Assembly (NCBI GenBank): GCA_003327425.1
Contig: QOQW01000010.1
Location: 1 to 64,000, forward strand
DNA: 64,000 nucleotides
Reading direction: 5' to 3'
Source of the DNA: Candidatus Ozemibacter sibiricus
Lineage (GTDB): Bacteria > Muiribacteriota > Ozemobacteria > Ozemobacterales > Ozemobacteraceae
In this document: positions 24,377-33,039 of the stretch, piece after piece
How the letters are laid out: every line of letters starts with the position of its first letter
How positions within the stretch are numbered: the first letter of the stretch is position 1
Program-made: the position numbers and the translations under genes
Notes under the pieces: model-generated
The model's database searches: none
Seen by the model: only the letters and a program-made list of their open reading frames with translations
Told to the model about the DNA's origin: nothing

Positions 24377-27019
24377 TCAGCCATGGGCGGCTTCGGCTTT
24401 GGCGGCGGAAGCGAACTCCTTCCGGAGCGTCAACTGCCCTCCTTCCACCGCGAGCGTCAGGGTGGTCCCGTCGGGGATCCCGTTGGCGATCAACGACCGC
24501 GCCAGTCGCGTCTCGACCTCCTTCTGGACCAGCCGTTTGAGCGGGCGAGCGCCATACACCGGACTGTACCCGCGTTCGATCAGGTAGGTGCGGGCCTCGT
24601 CGGTCAGCCGCAGGGTGATGCGGCGTTCGTCGAGCCGCTTCTGCACATCGGCCAGCTGCAGGTCGACGATGCGGCTCAGCTCGGCCATGGTCAGCGGCTT
24701 GAACAGCACGATGTCGTCGATCCGGTTGAAGAACTCGGGACGGAAGGTCGCCTTCAGCTCGGCCAGCACGGCTTCTCGCGTGGCCGGGTCGATCTGCCCG
24801 TCGGGCCCGATCCCTTCGATCAGCCGTTGGGCCGCGATGTTGCTGGTCATGATGATGACTGTGTTCTTGCAGTCGACCGTCCGGCCCTTGGCGTCGGTCA
24901 GCCGGCCTTCATCGAGGATCTGCAGCAGCACGTTGAAGACATCGGGATGGGCCTTCTCGATCTCGTCGAACAGCACCACCGAATACGGCTTGCGACGCAC
25001 CGCCTCGGTCAGCTGGCCGCCCTCGTCGTACCCGACATAGCCGGGCGGCGCGCCGATCAGGCGCGACACCGCGTGCTTCTCCATGTATTCGCTCATATCG
25101 ATGCGGACGATGTTCTCTTCGGTATCGAACAGGGCCTGAGCCAGGGCCTTGGCCAGCTCGGTCTTGCCCACCCCGGTCGGCCCCAGGAAGATGAACGACC
25201 CGATCGGTCGCCGCGGATCCTTGATGCCGGCCCGCGACCGCAGCACCGCATCGGCCACGAGCTGGACCGCCTCGTCCTGGCCGACGACCCGCTGGTGCAG
25301 CAAGGCATCGAGCTTGAGCAGCTTCTCGCGTTCGCCCTCCATGAGCCGGCTGACCGGGATGCCCGTCCAGCGGCTGACGATGTCGGCGATCTCCTCTTCG
25401 GTCACTTCTTCCCGCACGAGGCGCCCGGTGGCCTGCTTCTGCTTCAGTTCGGCCTCGAGGGCCTGCAGCCGTTTCTGCGCCTCGGGCAGTCGGCCGTATT
25501 TCAGCTCGGCGGCGAGGTTGAGATCGTTGGCCCGCTCGGCCGCGGCGATTTCGAGCTGGATCTTCTCGATCTCCTCGCGCAGGGCCTGACATTTCTTGAT
25601 GACTTCGCGCTCGCTCTCCCACTGGGCGCGCATGGCATCGCCCCGCTCGCGCAGGTCGGCCAGTTCTTTGCGCAGTTCGGCCAGACGGGCCGCGCTGTGC
25701 TCGTCCTTCTCTTTGACCAGCGCCGCTTCTTCGATCTGGAGCTGCATCGTGCGGCGGGTCACCTCGTCGAGCTCGGCCGGCATCGAGTCGATGTCGGTCC
25801 GGATCATGGCGCAGGCCTCGTCGACGAGGTCGATGGCCTTGTCGGGCAGGAACCGGTCGGAGATGTAGCGATGGGACAGCGTGGCCGCCGCCACCAGGGC
25901 CCGGTCATGGATATGCACGCCGTGGTGGACCTCGAACCGCTCCTTCAGGCCGCGCAGGATGGAGATGGTGTCCGCCACGTCGGGCTGTTCGACCAGCACG
26001 GGCTGGAAGCGCCGTTCGAGGGCGGCATCCTTTTCGATGTGCTTGCGGTACTCATCGAGCGTGGTGGCGCCGATGCAGTGCAGCTCGCCGCGCGCCAGCA
26101 TGGGCTTGAGCATGTTGCCGGCATCCATCGCGCCTTCCGCTTTGCCGGCGCCGACGATGGTATGCAGCTCGTCGATGAACAGGATGATGCGACCCTCGCT
26201 CTGCTTGATCTCCGACAGCACCGCCTTCAGCCGTTCCTCGAACTCGCCACGGAACTTGGCACCAGCGATCAGGGCCCCCATGTCGAGGGCGAAGATCGTC
26301 TTGTCTTTCAGACCTTCCGGGACGTCGCGGGCCAGGATGCGCTGCGCCAGCGCCTCGACGATGGCGGTCTTGCCGACGCCCGGCTCGCCGATCAGCACCG
26401 GGTTGTTCTTGGTCTTCCGGCTGAGGATGCGGATGACCCGCCGGATCTCGGCGTCGCGCCCGATGACGGGGTCGAGCTTCCCGCGCTGGGCCTCGCGCAC
26501 CAGGTCGCGGCCATATTTCTCGAGCGCCTCATAGGTCTGCTCAGGGTTGGCCGACACCACCCGCTGATTGCCCCGGATCTCGGTCAACCCTTTCAGGATG
26601 CGGTCGCGATCGATCTTGAAGGCGAGCAGCACCCGGCCGGCGGGCGTGTCGTTGCCGCTGGCGATCATGGCCAGCAGCAGGTGCTCGACCGAGAGGTACT
26701 CGTCTTTGAGGGCTTTCATCTCCTCTTCGGCCTTGACCAGCACCGCCGACAACGCGCGAGTGACGTAGATCTGATCCGGTTTGGCGCCGGGCCCCGAGAC
26801 GCGCGGCTTGCGGCCGAGCTCGGTTTCGAGGCGCTGCTGCAAGGCATCGAGAGGCACGTTCAAGCGGTTCAGCAGGCGCGGGACCAGCCCATCCTGCTGG
26901 CCGATCAGGGCCAGCAGCAGGTGCTCGACGTCGACCTCCTGATGGCCGTACTGGACGGCCAGGTTCTGCGCCTGTTGCAGGGCTTCCTGCGATTTCTGCG
27001 TCATTCGGTTGATATCCAT
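24377..27019 (-). CDS. clpB: ATP-dependent disaggregase chaperone ClpB
   Basis: Hexameric AAA+ chaperone that, with DnaK, resolubilises aggregated proteins. 880 residues, the family norm. An N-terminal Clp domain (1-145) is followed by NBD1 with [15 protein letters not shown] near 205 and [15 protein letters not shown] near 275. The coiled-coil M-domain spans about 400-530, and NBD2 has [17 protein letters not shown] near 605 and [16 protein letters not shown] near 675. No ClpP-binding IGF/L loop was noticed, in line with a disaggregase. The upstream region holds several inverted repeats but no CIRCE element. Confidence 0.96.
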   Translation of the reverse strand: MDINRMTQKSQEALQQAQNLAVQYGHQEVDVEHLLLALIGQQDGLVPRLLNRLNVPLDALQQRLETELGRKPRVSGPGAKPDQIYVTRALSAVLVKAEEEMKALKDEYLSVEHLLLAMIASGNDTPAGRVLLAFKIDRDRILKGLTEIRGNQRVVSANPEQTYEALEKYGRDLVREAQRGKLDPVIGRDAEIRRVIRILSRKTKNNPVLIGEPGVGKTAIVEALAQRILARDVPEGLKDKTIFALDMGALIAGAKFRGEFEERLKAVLSEIKQSEGRIILFIDELHTIVGAGKAEGAMDAGNMLKPMLARGELHCIGATTLDEYRKHIEKDAALERRFQPVLVEQPDVADTISILRGLKERFEVHHGVHIHDRALVAAATLSHRYISDRFLPDKAIDLVDEACAMIRTDIDSMPAELDEVTRRTMQLQIEEAALVKEKDEHSAARLAELRKELADLRERGDAMRAQWESEREVIKKCQALREEIEKIQLEIAAAERANDLNLAAELKYGRLPEAQKRLQALEAELKQKQATGRLVREEVTEEEIADIVSRWTGIPVSRLMEGEREKLLKLDALLHQRVVGQDEAVQLVADAVLRSRAGIKDPRRPIGSFIFLGPTGVGKTELAKALAQALFDTEENIVRIDMSEYMEKHAVSRLIGAPPGYVGYDEGGQLTEAVRRKPYSVVLFDEIEKAHPDVFNVLLQILDEGRLTDAKGRTVDCKNTVIIMTSNIAAQRLIEGIGPDGQIDPATREAVLAELKATFRPEFFNRIDDIVLFKPLTMAELSRIVDLQLADVQKRLDERRITLRLTDEARTYLIERGYSPVYGARPLKRLVQKEVETRLARSLIANGIPDGTTLTLAVEGGQLTLRKEFASAAKAEAAHG

Positions 27020-27076
27020 GGCTCACCTCGCTGACAACACGACTTCTCTCGAAGGGACAAGGCTTCCTCTGCCTTC

Positions 27077-27103
27077 CCCATGCCCGGTCGATCGGGGCAT
27101 GGG
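27077..27103 (-). promoter_or_regulatory. Leader hairpin upstream of clpB
   Basis: CCCATGCCC (27077-27085) pairs with GGGCATGGG (27095-27103). The loop contains CGATCG. It lies about 60-85 bases before the clpB ATG, within its likely 5' leader. Confidence 0.4.
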
Positions 27104-27112
27104 CCAGCACCC

Positions 27113-27130
27113 TGATTTACTCAAAAATCA
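27113..27130. promoter_or_regulatory. AT-rich inverted repeat upstream of clpB
   Basis: TGATTT (27113-27118) and AAATCA (27125-27130) form a perfect 6-6-6 inverted repeat in otherwise GC-rich DNA. It could be an operator for clpB; it is not a CIRCE element. Confidence 0.35.
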
Positions 27131-27160
27131 TGCCAGGCACGAAGCTTCTCTCGGGCTGGC

Positions 27161-27203
27161 CTGCCACAGGGGAATGGATGTTATGCCCTCATTCCCCTGG
27201 CAG
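27161..27203. terminator. Long hairpin between clpB and the nucleotidyltransferase
   Basis: CTGCC + AGGGGAATG on the left (27161-27165, 27168-27176) pair with CATTCCCCT + GGCAG on the right (27190-27203), with a 2-base bulge and a 13-base loop. It is the best candidate for ending the nucleotidyltransferase transcript, 66 bases past its stop. Confidence 0.45.
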
Positions 27204-27206
27204 GTC

Positions 27207-27248
27207 TGCGACGTCGCACCCTCGGCCGAATGCGACACTTCTGTCGCA
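27207..27248. repeat. Tandem TGCGAC palindromes
   Basis: A perfect 12-base palindrome TGCGACGTCGCA (27207-27218) is followed, 12 bases later, by TGCGACA-CTTC-TGTCGCA (27231-27248). Two copies of the same half-site in inverted pairs suggest a dimeric regulator site upstream of clpB or a structured RNA end of the nucleotidyltransferase transcript. Confidence 0.45.
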
Positions 27249-27268
27249 CCCCCAAAGGGTCGGCCAGC

Positions 27269-27718
27269 CTAGGATCGCTGCTTCCGAAGCATCAGGAGGT
27301 CGAGCTGATCCTTCGGGCGGCCCGTCGACTCTTTATTCCGGATGAGGTGAGCACGAGACAGGAGCGGCACCGCCATCTCCTCGAGCTCCACCACCCATCG
27401 CTCGGCATACGCCTCATCGAAGGCCACCCCGTCGATGCTCGTCAAGATGTCGATGCGACGCGGAACGACTCCTATCTGAAACACGGTATCAGGCGAAGTG
27501 AAGTCCTGGGGGGTGAGATCGTGGGTCGGTGCCCCAAACGCCTTCAGCGCCCGTAAAACCCTGGTCGCATTCTCCGGCGTCGGGTTCACCCACAGGTCTA
27601 GGTCTCCGGTGGCTCTGGGAAGTCCATGAGCGGCCACGGCATACGCGCCTACGACCAGGAATTCAACCCCTTCGGCGAGAAAGGCGCGTAAGATGTCTTT
27701 GTAGTCTTCGTTCAGCAT
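27269..27718 (-). CDS. Small nucleotidyltransferase (DUF6036/MNT-type)
   Basis: 149 residues. The nucleotidyltransferase active site is FLVVGAYAVAAHG near 20-32 and RATGDLDLWV near 35-44, with the DxD pair. PRRIDILTSIDGV near 87-98 gives the third acidic residue. The C-terminal NKESTGRPKDQLDLLML is typical for this group, often annotated as DUF6036 or AbiEii-like. Many act in two-gene modules resembling toxin-antitoxin pairs. Its start overlaps the 3' end of the upstream small gene by 56 bases. Codon use is slightly less GC-rich than the neighbours, so transfer is likely. Confidence 0.82.
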   Translation of the reverse strand: MLNEDYKDILRAFLAEGVEFLVVGAYAVAAHGLPRATGDLDLWVNPTPENATRVLRALKAFGAPTHDLTPQDFTSPDTVFQIGVVPRRIDILTSIDGVAFDEAYAERWVVELEEMAVPLLSRAHLIRNKESTGRPKDQLDLLMLRKQRS

Positions 27719-27863
27719 CTTCTGGTCGGTAGAAGGCCCAAGCCTGCCGGGTCAATTCCCAGACAGCCAGGATGCATTCGGCGGGAGGAAGATCGCTGCA
27801 TTCCGCGTCCTGGGAAGCTTCCTGGCGGGAGAGAAGTCGGACTGACCGGCGGTCCATCTTCAT
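27663..27863 (-). CDS. Small partner protein of the nucleotidyltransferase
   Basis: 66 residues from ATG 27863 (MKMDRRSVRLLSRQEA). The later part, PPAECILAVWELTRQAWAFY then ERRLQRHLTRLSRRRG, resembles the short protein usually encoded directly upstream of such nucleotidyltransferases. I chose ATG 27863 because AAGGA lies before it and a TAGAAT box is just upstream (27889-27884); a GTG at 27950 would add 29 residues. It overlaps the nucleotidyltransferase start by 56 bases, indicating tight coupling. Its role, antitoxin-like or helper, is not known. Confidence 0.65.
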   Translation of the reverse strand: MKMDRRSVRLLSRQEASQDAECSDLPPAECILAVWELTRQAWAFYRPEDAERRLQRHLTRLSRRRG

Positions 27864-27930
27864 CAAGTCATCCTTATCCACCCATTCTACATCCAGAGAA
27901 GAAGTTCTGCCAGCCACCTGGCGGGCCACC

Positions 27931-27960
27931 TTGACACCTTTCCTTCGCACGGGCTATACA
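27931..27960 (+). promoter_or_regulatory. Promoter of the ATP-citrate lyase operon
   Basis: A perfect TTGACA (27931-27936), an 18-base spacer and TATACA (27955-27960). Transcription would start about 35 bases before ATG 28004. GAGGAG is 7 bases before that ATG. Confidence 0.75.
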
Positions 27961-28003
27961 GGCTTGTCAACGCGGTACATCACATCGAATGAGGAGATAG
28001 CAG

Positions 28004-29275
28004 ATGGCGCAACGCGGCATTCGTGAGTATCACGGCAAGAAGATGATGGCCAGACACCTGCCGACGTATCTGGGCGGCGAATTCGGGTACGACGGCCGGA
28101 TCGTGCTGGTCGACCGGCACACCGACTGGGCCCAGCTGAAGGAAGACAATCCCTGGCTGGGCAAGGACCTGCTGGTGGCCAAACCCGACCAGTTGTTCGG
28201 CAAGCGCGGCAAGCACGGCCTGGTGCTGGTGAAGAAGAACTTCGAGGAGACCAGGGCCTGGATCAAAGAACGGATGGGCAAGGAAACCAAGGTCGGCGAC
28301 ATCACCGGCACCCTGACCCACTTTCTGATCGAACCTTGGGTTCCGCACGACCAGGAGTACTATGTCGCCATCAAATCGGGCGCCGAAGGCGATACCATCT
28401 ACTTCTCGCTCGAGGGCGGCATCAACGTCGAAGAGAACTGGGAGAAGGTCATCTCCATCCAGGTGCCGGTGCTCGAGGGCATCGAGAGCGTCGATGTCGA
28501 GAAAGCCCTGCCGAAGGACCTCGGCAAACATCGCCCGATGGTGGCGAAGTTCCTGATCGGCCTGTACAAGATGTTCGCCGATCTGCACTTCACCTACCTC
28601 GAGATCAACCCATTCGCCATCGCCGACAACAAGATCATCCCGCTCGATCTCGTGGCCAAGCTCGATGACACCGCCGAATTCTGCGCCGGCAAGCTGTGGG
28701 GCGACGACCTCGAGTTCCCCGCCCCCTTCGGTCGCGAGCTGACGCCCGAAGAGCAGAAGGTCCGCGAACTCGACGCCATGTCGGGCGCTTCCCTCAAATT
28801 GACCCTGCTCAACCCCGACGGCCGGATCTGGAACATGGTGGCGGGCGGCGGCGCCTCGGTCATCTACGCCGACACCGTCTGCGACCTCGGCTACGCCAAG
28901 GAGCTGGCCTTCTACGGCGAATATTCGGGCGATCCGAGCACCCAGTTGACCTACGAATATGCCAAGGTGATCATGGATCTGATGACCCGCAAGCCCCACC
29001 CCGAGGGCAAGTCCAAGGCCTTGATCATCGGCGGCGGCATCGCCAACTTCACCGACGTGGCCAAGACCTTCACCGGCATCATCATGGCCCTGAAGGAATA
29101 CGCCGGGAAGCTGAAGAAGGTGAACACCAGGATCTACGTGCGCCGCGGCGGACCCAACTACCACGAAGGGCTGGCCAACATCCGCAAGGCCGCCGAAGAA
29201 CTGGGGCTGCCCATCGAGGTCCACGGCCCCGAATACCACATGACCCGCATCGTCAAAGATGCCCTGCAAGCCTGA
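28004..29275 (+). CDS. aclB: ATP-citrate lyase, small (ATP-grasp) subunit
   Basis: 423 residues. Together with the next gene it cleaves citrate with ATP and CoA to acetyl-CoA and oxaloacetate. This subunit matches the N-terminal part of animal ACLY: ATP-grasp features include YLEINPFAIADNKIIPLDLVAKLDDTAEF near 200-230, and MVAGGGASVIYADTVCDLGY near 278-298 continues into the citrate-binding CoA-ligase-like portion with FGxGEYSGDPS-like YGEYSGDPSTQ. Bacterial small subunits are about 400 residues. The gene has a strong promoter and is 28 bases upstream of the large subunit. In many bacteria this pair runs the reductive TCA cycle. Confidence 0.93.
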   Translation: MAQRGIREYHGKKMMARHLPTYLGGEFGYDGRIVLVDRHTDWAQLKEDNPWLGKDLLVAKPDQLFGKRGKHGLVLVKKNFEETRAWIKERMGKETKVGDITGTLTHFLIEPWVPHDQEYYVAIKSGAEGDTIYFSLEGGINVEENWEKVISIQVPVLEGIESVDVEKALPKDLGKHRPMVAKFLIGLYKMFADLHFTYLEINPFAIADNKIIPLDLVAKLDDTAEFCAGKLWGDDLEFPAPFGRELTPEEQKVRELDAMSGASLKLTLLNPDGRIWNMVAGGGASVIYADTVCDLGYAKELAFYGEYSGDPSTQLTYEYAKVIMDLMTRKPHPEGKSKALIIGGGIANFTDVAKTFTGIIMALKEYAGKLKKVNTRIYVRRGGPNYHEGLANIRKAAEELGLPIEVHGPEYHMTRIVKDALQA

Positions 29276-29303
29276 CGCTGGCACGAAGGGAAGGAAGGAC
29301 GCC

Positions 29304-31148
29304 ATGAAACGACCCGATTACCTGCTGTTCGATCGCGACACCCGGTCCATCATTTTCGGCATGCAGACCAACGCCGTCCAGCGCATGCTCGATTTCGACT
29401 ATTGCTGCAAGCGCGAGAAGCCCTCGGTGGCGGCGATCGTCGACCCCGGCCGCAGCGATACCTTCAAATGCTTCTACGGCAAGAAGGAGATCTTCATCCC
29501 GGTCTATCCCGATCTGCCGACCGCCTGTACCAAGCACCCCGACGCCGACGTGATGATCAACTTCGCCTCGTTCCGGTCGGCCTTCGAGACCACCAAGCAG
29601 GCCCTCGACCAGGATCAGCTGCGCACCATCGTGGTCATCGCCGAGGGCATCCCCGAGCGGTTCTCGCGCCACCTGCGCGCCCTCGCCCTGCGCCGCCACA
29701 AGGTCATCATCGGCCCCGCTACCGTCGGCGGCATCGCAGCCGGCGCCTTCAAGATCGGCAATACCGGCGGCACCATCGACAACATCATCGCCAGCAAGCT
29801 GCACCGGGCCGGCTCGGTCGGGTTCGTCAGCAAGTCCGGCGGCATGTCGAACGAAGCCTACAACATCATCGCCCGCAACACCGACGGGTTGTTCGAAGGC
29901 ATCGCCATCGGCGGCGATGCCTACCCCGGCTCCAACCTGCTCGAACACCTCCTCCGCTTCGAAGCCAATCCGGCAATCAAGATGCTGGTCTGCCTCGGCG
30001 AGGTCGGCGGCGAGGAGGAATGGCGGATCGTCGAGGCCGTCAAACAGGGCAAGATCAAGAAGCCCCTCGTCATGTGGGTGACCGGCACCTCGATCAAGTA
30101 CATGCCCAAGGGCATCCAGTTCGGGCACGCCGGCGCCAAGGCCGACGCCCGCCGCGAAACGGCCGAGGCCAAGAACCAGGCGCTGCGCGAGGTGGGCGTG
30201 ATCGTGCCTGCCAGCTTCGACGACTTCGGTCAGGCGATCAAGCACACCTTCGACCAGCTCGTCGCCGACGGCCGGCACAAGCCCATCCCCGACGTCGAGG
30301 CGCCGCCCATTCCCATGAACTACAAAGAAGCCGCGGCCCGCAACCTGGTGCGGCGGCCCACCAACTTCACCTGTACGATCTCCGACGATTCCGGCGACGA
30401 ACTGGTCTACGCCGGGCACAAGATCAGCAAGGTGATCTCCGAGAACTATTCGGTGGGCGAGGTGATCGGCCTGCTGTGGTTCAAGGAGCGTCTGCCCAAG
30501 TGGGCGGCCGATTTCATGGAGATCGTGCTGAAGCTGTGCGCCGATCATGGTCCCTGCGTCTCGGGCGCCCACAACACGATCGTCACCGCCCGCGCCGGCC
30601 GCGATCTGATGAGCGCCGTCGCCTCCGGCATCCTGACCATCGGACCGCGCTTCGGCGGGGCCGTGGCCGGGGCGGCCCTCTCGTTCAAGGCCGCCTACGA
30701 CGCAAAGATGACCCCCGAGCAGTTCGTGACCTCGATGAAGCAAAAGAACGAGAAGATCCAGGGGATCGGTCACCTGATCAAGAGCGTGAAGAACCCCGAC
30801 ATGCGCGTGGTCCTGCTCAAGAAGTTCGCCAAGGAGCACTTCCCGAAGACCCCGCTGCTCGACTATGCCCTTGAAGTCGAGAAGCTCACCACCGCCAAGA
30901 AAGACACCCTCATCCTCAATGTCGACGGCGCCATCGGCGTGCTCTCGGTCGACATGATGTACGGCCTCGGCTGGGATGAAGAGCGCATCCAGAGCGTGGT
31001 CGACAGCGGCGGCCTGAACGGCCTGTTCCTGCTGGGCCGCACCATCGGGATGATCGGCCACTACATGGATCAGGTCCGCCTGAAGGCCCCGCTCTACCGC
31101 CACCCCTGGGACGACGTGCTCTACGATCTGCCCCCTCTGGTGAAATAG
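29304..31148 (+). CDS. aclA: ATP-citrate lyase, large (citryl-CoA-forming and lyase) subunit
   Basis: 614 residues. The N-terminal half is CoA-ligase-like (FVSKSGGMSNEAYNII near 175, GGDAYPG near 200), with the phosphohistidine loop IQFGHAGAKAD placing the catalytic His at about 275. The C-terminal half is a citrate-synthase-like lyase domain: SGAHNTIVTARAGRDL near 425, GPRFGGAVAGAA near 450, and IQGIGHLIKS near 485. ATG 29304 is chosen because GGAAGGAAGG lies just upstream and the N-terminus MKRPDYLLFD matches the family; an earlier ATG at 29259 lies inside the small-subunit gene. A strong terminator follows. Confidence 0.93.
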   Translation: MKRPDYLLFDRDTRSIIFGMQTNAVQRMLDFDYCCKREKPSVAAIVDPGRSDTFKCFYGKKEIFIPVYPDLPTACTKHPDADVMINFASFRSAFETTKQALDQDQLRTIVVIAEGIPERFSRHLRALALRRHKVIIGPATVGGIAAGAFKIGNTGGTIDNIIASKLHRAGSVGFVSKSGGMSNEAYNIIARNTDGLFEGIAIGGDAYPGSNLLEHLLRFEANPAIKMLVCLGEVGGEEEWRIVEAVKQGKIKKPLVMWVTGTSIKYMPKGIQFGHAGAKADARRETAEAKNQALREVGVIVPASFDDFGQAIKHTFDQLVADGRHKPIPDVEAPPIPMNYKEAAARNLVRRPTNFTCTISDDSGDELVYAGHKISKVISENYSVGEVIGLLWFKERLPKWAADFMEIVLKLCADHGPCVSGAHNTIVTARAGRDLMSAVASGILTIGPRFGGAVAGAALSFKAAYDAKMTPEQFVTSMKQKNEKIQGIGHLIKSVKNPDMRVVLLKKFAKEHFPKTPLLDYALEVEKLTTAKKDTLILNVDGAIGVLSVDMMYGLGWDEERIQSVVDSGGLNGLFLLGRTIGMIGHYMDQVRLKAPLYRHPWDDVLYDLPPLVK

Positions 31149-31164
31149 CCGCCCGCTCTCGACC

Positions 31165-31206
31165 ACCGCGGGAACCCCGACCTCGGCGTTCCCGCGGTGT
31201 TCTTTT
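31165..31206 (+). terminator. Rho-independent terminator of the ATP-citrate lyase operon
   Basis: Perfect 11-base stem ACCGCGGGAAC (31165-31175) / GTTCCCGCGGT (31188-31198), followed by GTTCTTTT. Confidence 0.9.
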
Positions 31207-31330
31207 CGGCGGCGAACCGCCTCGCCGCCAGATTCGCCGCCCAGCCGAGAGCAAAGCTCCCCCGACAGGGTGAAGCAAACGGGAACCTCGCGCCGGCGAA
31301 AGAGTCAATTCCATCGAGGAAATGCCGATC

Positions 31331-31339
31331 TGGTATAAT
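31331..31339 (+). promoter_or_regulatory. Extended -10 promoter TGGTATAAT
   Basis: A perfect extended -10 element (TGnTATAAT) about 160 bases upstream of the small membrane ORF. The -35 region is poor. It would start RNA near 31346, directly before the first hairpin of the leader. Confidence 0.7.
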
Positions 31340-31345
31340 GGGTTC

Positions 31346-31501
31346 TGCAAGGGTTCGGAACGGCTGTTCCGAAGGGTGATCCAGATGGTCGGGCCGCCAT
31401 CTGTCGATGCCGATCGCGGCGGTGGGTCCGGTTCCCGGGCCGCCCCGCCGGCTGACCAGGACGGTGCGAACCGTCCTGCTGCATGACACAGGAGGAGCAC
31501 A
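31346..31501 (+). ncRNA. Structured leader or small RNA with three perfect hairpins
   Basis: Three consecutive perfect stems: TTCGGAAC/GTTCCGAA (31354-31361, 31366-31373; 4-base loop), CAGATGG/CCATCTG (31382-31388, 31397-31403; 8-base loop) and CAGGACGGT/ACCGTCCTG (31457-31465, 31470-31478) with a GCGA loop of the GNRA class. A weaker GGCGG/CCGCC stem lies between the second and third. The last stem ends 12 bases before GGAGGA, so refolding could control translation of the downstream ORF. It matches no riboswitch class I recognise. Confidence 0.5.
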
Positions 31502-31621
31502 ATGGATCAACCCACACGTCCCAATCCCGACAGCGAAGCGGCCGAACTCAAGATGAAGCTCATCTTCGCCGCCGTGGCGATCGGCCTGCTGATCCTGAGC
31601 AAGCTCGTGTTCGGCTGGTAG
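31502..31621 (+). CDS. 39-residue single-span membrane peptide
   Basis: Reads MDQPTRPNPDSEAAELKMK followed by LIFAAVAIGLLILSKLVFGW and a stop. The N-terminal 19 residues are polar and acidic, then one hydrophobic helix runs to the end, with a terminal tryptophan. GGAGGAG is 5-10 bases before the ATG. A short peptide of this shape, with a long structured leader, could be a small regulatory membrane protein or a type I toxin-like peptide. Transcribed from the extended -10 at 31331. Unknown family. Confidence 0.65.
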   Translation: MDQPTRPNPDSEAAELKMKLIFAAVAIGLLILSKLVFGW

Positions 31622-31907
31622 GCAGCCGCCTTCCCACAGGTTCGACGGAGGTCCGGCGGCCTGGCCCCAGGGGACCTTTCTCCCGGCCAGGCCGACCGCA
31701 CGGTCAGCGCCCCTCTTCCTCGGCAACCCCGCCAGGGGCCACCGACCCCTGGACTCCATGTCTCGCGGGAAGCCGAGCCCCTCGCGCTCGGGCGGAGGGA
31801 GCGACGGCGTCACCGGCGACCAGGCCGCGGCATGCTGGCTGACGACGACAAGAGCAGGGTTGCCCAGGCCTGACGGACATCGACCCTGACGTGGCAAGAA
31901 GCCGGCG
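31622..31907. other. Intergenic stretch with hairpins, no gene seen
   Basis: Between the small membrane ORF and the PhnD-like gene. It contains CCAGGGG (31732-31738) / CCCCTGG (31746-31752), a perfect 7-base stem, and a longer CCTGGCC/GGCCAGG pairing near 31660-31692. No T-run follows either. I see no start signal for another gene. Confidence 0.45.
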
Positions 31908-31916
31908 TGGTATCAT
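31908..31916 (+). promoter_or_regulatory. Extended -10 promoter for the PhnD-like gene
   Basis: TGGTATCAT, matching TGnTATAAT at all but one position, about 55 bases before ATG 31972. A CTGACG lies 19 bases upstream of the hexamer. Confidence 0.55.
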
Positions 31917-31971
31917 GAGCCAGCGCGGCGTCCAAGCCCGCCCGATTCCCGTCGGTTCTGCGGAGGTCTGC

Positions 31972-33033
31972 ATGTCGTCATCCCTCTTCGCCCGCGTGGG
32001 CGGCCTCATACTTCTCGCGCTGCTGCTCACCATCGCGCCTGGGCGGGCCACCGAACCGAGCGAGCCGGCCCCGGCCGGCCCCTATGCCGACATGGTCCTG
32101 CGCCTGGGCCGGGTGCCCTTCGCAGGGCCTGGCGAGGTGGTTCGCAAAATCGGCTGGATGCAGGAATATCTGAAAAAGGCGGTCGGCGTAGCCGAGGTGA
32201 GGCTGGTCTTCTCGCGCGATCGCAACTACGAGAGCCTGATGACCAAGGTCGGGTCGGGCGAGATCGATATCGCCTGGCTCAGCACGGTGGCCTACCTGCG
32301 CGGCCGCGAGCGGTATCGCCTGCAACCGCTGGTCCGGCCGATCCGTGGCAACGCCACCTCCTATCGCGGCATCATCATCGTGCGCAAGGACAGCGGGGTG
32401 AAGACGCTCGCCGATCTGCGCGGCAAGCGGATCGCCTGGGTCGATCCCGAATCCTCGTCGGGCTACATCTTCCCGCGGGCCCTGTTGCTGCAAGCCGGTC
32501 TCGACCCCGCGCGCGACCTGCGCGAGGAACGCTTTCTGCAGAAACACGATGCGGTGGTCTGGAACGTCTTCCTCGGCAAGGTCGATGCAGGGGCCTGTTT
32601 CGACGACGCGCGCAAGCTGCTGGGCAATCCGCTGATGATCGAGCGGCTCGACGTCATCGGCCGCACCGAGCCCATCCCCAACGAGCCCATCGTCTGCCGG
32701 AACGACCTGCCCGCCCCCCTGATCGCCCGTCTCCGCGAGGCCTTCCTGGCGCTCGATGCGGCCAATCCCGAGCATCGCGCCTACCTGACCATCGATGCCG
32801 ACGACTTCCAGGGGTTCGTGGCCGCCACCGACGAGGATTACGAGAGCGCACGCCGTCTGCTGGCCACGGTCGACGCCGCGGCGCCGCCGGCGTCGGGGTC
32901 GGCCGCGCTCTCGGCCCCTCGGCCGATACCATCGCCCCTCCCCGGGCCGCGTGCTACCCAAGAACTCGGGGAAGGGCCCGCCCCCGAGGCGCCCTCTCCA
33001 TCTGGATCGGCGTCGCTCTCGGCGGCTCCCTGA
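31972..33033 (+). CDS. PhnD-like phosphate/phosphonate-family binding protein, orphan
   Basis: 353 residues. Signal peptide (VGGLILLALLLTIAPGRA) then a periplasmic binding domain of the PhnD/phosphite family. It shows DMVLRLGRVPFAGPGEVVRK, a YxxLMTKVGSGEIDIAWLSTVAYL segment near 100-125, GIIIVRKDSGVKTLADLRGKR near 145-165 and ESSSGYIFPRALL near 170. A 60-residue Pro/Ser/Ala-rich tail follows. No permease or ATPase gene is adjacent, so it may be a signalling receptor or a ligand-scavenging protein. ATG 31972 follows GGAGG; an earlier ATG would lack it. It is 6 bases upstream of the next gene. Confidence 0.85.
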   Translation: MSSSLFARVGGLILLALLLTIAPGRATEPSEPAPAGPYADMVLRLGRVPFAGPGEVVRKIGWMQEYLKKAVGVAEVRLVFSRDRNYESLMTKVGSGEIDIAWLSTVAYLRGRERYRLQPLVRPIRGNATSYRGIIIVRKDSGVKTLADLRGKRIAWVDPESSSGYIFPRALLLQAGLDPARDLREERFLQKHDAVVWNVFLGKVDAGACFDDARKLLGNPLMIERLDVIGRTEPIPNEPIVCRNDLPAPLIARLREAFLALDAANPEHRAYLTIDADDFQGFVAATDEDYESARRLLATVDAAAPPASGSAALSAPRPIPSPLPGPRATQELGEGPAPEAPSPSGSASLSAAP

Positions 33034-33039
33034 ACCGGC

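Noticed and set aside
23846-27034. A 1062-codon open frame on the plus strand opposite clpB
   Set aside because: It is the antisense shadow of clpB in very GC-rich DNA. The translation is compositionally biased, has no recognisable domain and would need to overlap a certain gene.
27113-27130. TGATTT/AAATCA as a CIRCE (HrcA) element before clpB
   Set aside because: CIRCE is TTAGCACTC-N9-GAGTGCTAA; neither the sequence nor the spacing matches.
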